64,000 nucleotides of DNA, taken from Effrenium voratum. Taxonomy: Eukaryota; Sar; Dinophyceae; Suessiales; Symbiodiniaceae. The stretch covers positions 480,899 through 544,898 of the forward strand of contig CAUJNA010002157.1 of the NCBI GenBank assembly GCA_963377175.1, in the 5' to 3' direction. The notes beneath the pieces are model-generated. The model ran no database searches. It saw only the letters and a list, made by a program, of their open reading frames with translations, and was not told the origin of the DNA. The translations under genes were made by a program, and so were the position numbers. Positions 47,001-53,000 of the stretch are shown piece after piece; the first letter of the stretch is position 1, and each line of letters starts with the position of its first letter.

Positions 47001-50000
47001 TCACGCCAAGAATGGACGTTTCTCTGTTGCTTCTGTTGTAACGACCTGAAAAGGGTATCATCGCGAAAAGACACTGCCCAACGGACTGCAAGAAATCCAA
47101 AATTTGGATTTCTTGCAGTCCGTTGGGCAGTGTCTTTTCGCGAAGCAAGCCCTAAATAGCAGGAGGGTTCTCTCGGCACTGAAAGTCCTTGCTCTTTCAG
47201 CTTTGTACGGATTGATGAGGATTCAACCAAACGGAGTCTCAACAACTCCTTATTCTGAGGATATAACAACATTTGTGGAGACTCCAGGAACACTGAACAC
47301 CCCTGCCTCACTTGCCCAAAGGACCTGGAAATAAAAGGTTAACCTTTTGGGACCTCTACTAAAAATGAACCAAAAAGGGAAAACCAAAAGGTCGGCTTTG
47401 AAGAACTGAGCTGCTAAAAGTCCAATGGACCATTGCAGATTGCATTGAGCTGCGTGACCCGTGCCAGAAACTCCGAACGGCCAGAGCATTGGATCCATAC
47501 GCAAGCCACGTGGGAACTGCAGAGTCAAGCCCTCAAAGAACCTTGAACTTCCTGCAACGTTTACCAATTCATCAAGCCCTTTCTAATATATCTGCGGCAC
47601 CCACAAATACCTGCGCCATGACACAAGTTCAAGTGTTAAAACTCGATGTTTGGACCACCTTCCACTTGGCCGGGCAAAGACCCCACTCCCCATTGCCGGC
47701 CCTTCACAGGGTTTCTAGAAATCAAAACAAGCGCAAAAGACCGCACTGGGGCTGCGGGCGTCATCAAGGGGGAGATCGCGAAAAGAAAGACCAGCTGTGT
47801 TGCCAGCTTCACCTGGATTCCATTTGACGAAGACCCTTGGTTGATTTGTCTGGGGGGTGTCCTAGTGCTTTTGGAAAACACCCCCCATTAGTCCTAGGTT
47901 GATTGATCTGAACAGCAAAGTCCATTCCTGGAAGGCTGGTGTCGAGCGGTATGCAGCTATTGGTGTATACCCATTTGCTCTCTGCAACCAAGCTACAACT
48001 CCCCAGCACGACAACCAAGATAAGCTGAACAGGAAGAGCAAACTAAATGTCATAATATATCAGTTTACACTCACTGCAAACCAACAGTGTTGTTGCAAAC
48101 AAGCTCATGAGTTGCGAAGAAACTAACTAAACTTGCTGTATCCTTATGCCCCTTGAGGCATGTGTTGTAAACAGCCTATGGCAGGCCATCGTCACCGCCA
48201 CCACTATCACCATCATCACAATCATCACTATCATCTTCATCATCATCGTCATCATCATCGTCATCCCAACGTCACAATACGCTTTAGGCTTTGGCGAAGC
48301 TGCTTTTACTACACTTGTGTTTCGAGCGCTCATATCCACATGACCCAGCACTAGAGGAACCCCCGGACTGTTCCTTCACATCCCACCAAGAGCATCCTTC
48401 CAAGTTAGTGCCCCAAGCAGCCTTGCAACAAGTAGGCTCTGCCCTGGATACCTTGAATAACCAGCAGAGCTAACCCCTGCCCAGGCTTTCATGTGATAGA
48501 AAAAGTGCTTTCAGATTTCTGTGTGCTCGGAATAGTTCTTAAACCATGACCAAACAGGGTAGAATGAGCTAACCTGGCTTCACCCATGAGAACAAGCACG
48601 GTGTGGGTTGTGGCAATGTCGTATTAGGCCTCCCCGGCAACGCCAAACAATCCAACCCTAAAACCAGCTTAGCCCTAAACCAACCCGAAACCGACTGCTG
48701 CCTACATCTGCGGAGCTCAAGTCAAACCGACTGCAACTCTCTCGACATCCAGAGTCAAGAGCATCTTCACCACCTGCATTGCAGGTCAGTCGAATGTTTT
48801 CCATGACTAGTCCTCTTGGATCAGCACAAACACCCCTCGGAGCAAACCGACCGGAAAGCATGTTCACAAAGCGGAACGCCAAGACAACAACTGCGAAGGC
48901 ACTGTTGTCCTGAAACAGAGTTTCCGGGATGCACTCTCAGAGCAACATTCGAATGTGGCTGGGAACCCACGGTATTGTCGACGTTGCCATCTAAGTCTGA
49001 CTTCTGAGATCACATGCGCTTTCTTGAAACCGGCCAGGTAAGCCGTGGCTTGGGAAACCGACAACGTCCATGCCGTTGCAACGGCTTGTCATTGCAGCCG
49101 CGAGGGCCTTTGCAAAGGGAGGGATTTGAGACGTCTGAGGTCTTTGAGGTTCAAAATAAGTTGTTTTTTGGAGTTGTGCCTGACACCCCCGACGAATCAA
49201 ATGCTCTGCTGTGATGCTATACATCATACCCTCCAGCTTCACACATGAAGGGGATTGGTTTTGAGCTTGTCGAACAACCCGCCCATGCCGCCCATTTCCC
49301 CTAAGTAAACCAGAAACGGAGCTGCGCTGCCGAATTCACCTAAACCCATCTGAGCTGCCAGGCAATATCGCTGGCAATGCCCCAGACCCATTCCGTTACC
49401 TAGCGACACGATGAGGTCCGGCCACGTTTGAGGGCTGTGGGAGAGGGCCAGGAAGCGACTAACAGCTGTGGGAGCGACCATCAGAATCTATTTCTCTATC
49501 TCTCACCAAGCCACACAGCAAAGGCTTGGACACACGGCTCGCCTCTTTCATCTCCGCTTCCCCATTCACCAGGCTCTACAAGCTACATAACCTATTATTT
49601 TTTATTTATTTTCATGGATTTACTATTACCTTTATCATGTCTTAGTCATATCTTATTCATATTGTAAATCCTAAGGTATAACCGTCTATAACCAAGAATT
49701 TCCTAGAGCAGGCTCGTAATCAAGGATTATCTCCAATTCACGGCCAGTCCTTAGGGAAAGGACGGTGTAACCTCATTCCTCATCTCTTCGTCATAGCGGT
49801 TCACCTTTCCTTTTCCTTTCGTACACCATCAATCTCAGAGATGAACCGCTATTACAGAAAGGTTCATTCTCTCTCTCTGTCTCTATCATTGCCACATCAT
49901 AAATCCCTTGACCGCTACCTCCGTCCGCTGTCCCAATCTAATTCACGAGGCATAGGATTGGAAAAGAGACGGCACAAAGAGAAGAAAGAGATGATTATTG

Positions 50001-53000
50001 GCTGGTCTCACATCAGGCTCTTCTTACCAGCCACCATCTCACACCTCTTCATCCCTTCCCACCTATCCACTTCCAAGCCTATCAATCATCAACAGTGGAT
50101 AGGGAAGGGAGGAAGTGTGTGTGTCATCTCTCTATTTCCTGTGTGTTTGCTGGAATGAAGATATGAATCCATCAAACACAGACAGGAGAGAGATGTGGAT
50201 GAATGCAGCGCTTGGACTGGTCTCTAAGCCGGAAGGTAACTCAAGACATCTTAACTCAGCCCCAGATGCAACCATTATATTGGTGAGGGCTGAGGAGAGA
50301 GGTCGTGGGTTCCTGAGTTATCTTCCTTCCGCTGCATCCAAGCATTCTATTTCCCACGGCCACATATTAACTCCTTCCTACGACCTCGCTCATCTCTGTC
50401 TCCTAGGGCGGAGATTCCCTTGCACAGAAGTGGGGGTACACCCCTTGATCCCAGCACCCCGCGTTTGCAAGTGTCAAGAATTCCGGTTTCTTGCAAGAGG
50501 AAAGCTGGCTAGGGGTCAGACATGACACCAGAAAATGGACCTGACAACTCATTGCATTGTGGATCGTGAGGTCAGTGTAATCTGCGGTTTACGGACTAGT
50601 CTATGAAGGGCATTGAAGTGCATGTAATGCAGCAGTGATACCCCACAGAAGTGGATGGCAAAACAGAAGCGTGGGTGTCTTCAAACCTCGCCGATACCTT
50701 GCACCCTACTCACCAGTGCCCCTACAGCCTGTCTGATTCCGGTACCCGCGAGCTTTAAAGTACCTGAATTACCATCGTGCCTCGTCCAACGTCTGATTTA
50801 CTTTCAACCAAAATGTTTAGGAAGATAATTTTCCTTAGTTTGGGCAAGCAGAATCCTTCTAGGGCAGTCCATGACTCCTGACAATTGAGTGGTAGAAGGC
50901 AGTTCTTGACTCCCTAGGAAAGTTGAACACATAAGAACATTCAAAACTGCTTTATCTTGGTCATGAACATGCATCTTTACATAGAAGCCCCTACATCGCT
51001 TATCTGCACTTAATCCATGTTCGCACTTGTCACGAGATCCTTCCAATTCACAAACGATCCACTCACATGAGCGATCAATCCAGCCGCCAACAAACATGCC
51101 CTCATGCCTACTTTTTGCTGTGAATACATGCACCGTACTCCCTGCCCCCAACTCTACCAATACTTCTAAACCAGCAAAGTGACCGCTGACCCCAACTCCA
51201 GTAATACTAGGGGACACGTTAGAACCAATACTAAGCCGATCAACCAATGTTTCAGCCAAATCGAAACCCTCACAAATCTAAAAAGGTTAGGTTGCTGTTG
51301 TTTGCATCCCTTTCTCGGATATTGCCATGTTGAAAGATTTGTTGGGCCAGGAAAGGGGGCACCGAATTTGGACGACGACAGTAGCGCAACCCACCCTAAG
51401 AATAAATCTTGTTCCGTTCCCAAGGCCAGTGAGAATATTCGGGGGGCAGAGTTGGCATGAGGGGCAAGCAATTCTATATCATGTGTGTGGCAACAATCCA
51501 AAGGGCTGCTATGCAAAACCAAAGCTGTATCTGACAGGTTCGCTCAACACAGCTCCTCGATTGAAACCCATAGATGTTAAGATGTTTCATGACTTTCTGG
51601 CAAGTTTGGTTCCCAAAGTTGTTCTCGGCCCATAGATGTTGATGCAGAAACCTCTGGGGGCAACCCTTCGAATTTGTGGTTTGGTCCGGTGGTTTGGACC
51701 TTAAAGGGTAGCTTCCGACTTGGTTTCAGAAAGAGCCGGGCAGCTGGGGTTCAAATCCCCACTTCCCACCGATCCACCAGTTGGCTCACTTCCTGAGTGG
51801 AGTCCGAACTCTTTGTTTGCCAAGTTGAGGGGTAGTGGAGACAAACGCCAGCACTTGCCCTTTGGCCTCGTTCATGGCACGGAGCTCCACCTTCTGCACC
51901 AGGTCTCGCTGCCTACCCAATAGCCGGATTCAAGAGAAATGGCTTGGCGGCTCCAACTGGAGAAGCCGAGGGGGACGGGTGGAGAACACTAATATGTAAA
52001 TAAATATATATATATATATATGTTATGCCTGCCTGCTGCGCCCCCCCCCCCCGAAACTCATGTCGCGCCTAAACTCGCCTCCAGCCCCTCTGAAGCAAGT
52101 CCCTGAGGCCAGGTCCTTCCGCGGCCCAAACTATGCCCAGCCTTGAGGCGTGACCGTGTTGTCGGCCCAACAAACCCACCCCCAAGTTGTCTCCTCAAAC
52201 CAGACTTCAGTCTGGCATACTCATCAGCTGATGTCCCAGCCTCCCTCATCTTGTTGGAAGCACGGCAGGATGCTTCGCGTGCAGGTTGTCGAGCACACCG
52301 GAAGGGGAGCTTATTAGCGACGCGCCCCATGAACGCGTTGCCAGGACAAAAGCCAGCCTTTTAGCGCGAAGCTCTGCTTGGAGAATAAGCAGGTCAAATC
52401 TGAGCCTCAAGTAGCATTGCGCAGGCCGTGTTGCTATTGCCCCAACAGCTGTCAAATCTGCCGCCGAGGCAAGCAACGACATATTGAGGGGAGCGTGAAA
52501 AGCAACTTGAGTGAATTCCTGTCACTGCACCGGTGACCTCCGACCGCCGTCTTTAGTGGCTGGCCCGGCGCCTCCAGCCCTGGCCCTGATGGCTCCAACT
52601 TGTGGCTCCGCGCCCGACCCTGGCCCCGAATATCTCTGGCCCTGATGGCTCCAACTTGTGGTGCCTCTTTTGTGTTGCTGATGACCCCAAGCTGTGGCTT
52701 CAAGACTGGTGGCTCCAACCCTGGTGGCTCCAACCCTGAACCCTCACCTCCAACCGGCGGGTTGCTTTTTAGTGTACTCCCGAGAGGCCTCCGGCCCCAT
52801 CAGATCGAAGCTATATTGCTTGGGAAGGGCGACGCGCCGACTGTCGGGAGTCAGTTGGGCTTGGGAGTAGCGAAGCCGCCAGATCAGCTTCAGCAACCTT
52901 TAGTCATTTCGACGTTCTTCTTCAGAGCGCCGTCTCGAAGAGTCTCCCGGTGTGTTGCAGGATGCTGAAGCTTGCGTCGCTCTCGTGCGAGGACATTGGC

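Larger units (their letters stand above)
39706..51843. other. Long intronic stretch of the membrane-domain region
   Basis: Contains one weak exon candidate (44.2 kb), the 47.1 kb palindrome, the ATC and CTAA microsatellites and a T/C-rich section at 49.4-50.5 kb. Missing membrane-domain exons should lie here, but I could not identify them with confidence. Confidence 0.45.

Noticed and set aside
48146..48354. Peptides made of Ile/Thr or His repeats
   Set aside because: They are translations of the ATC microsatellite.
51715..51775. T-arm-like TGGGG-TTCAAAT-CCCCA
   Set aside because: The T-arm is perfect, but no matching acceptor, D or anticodon stem lies upstream at tRNA spacing.
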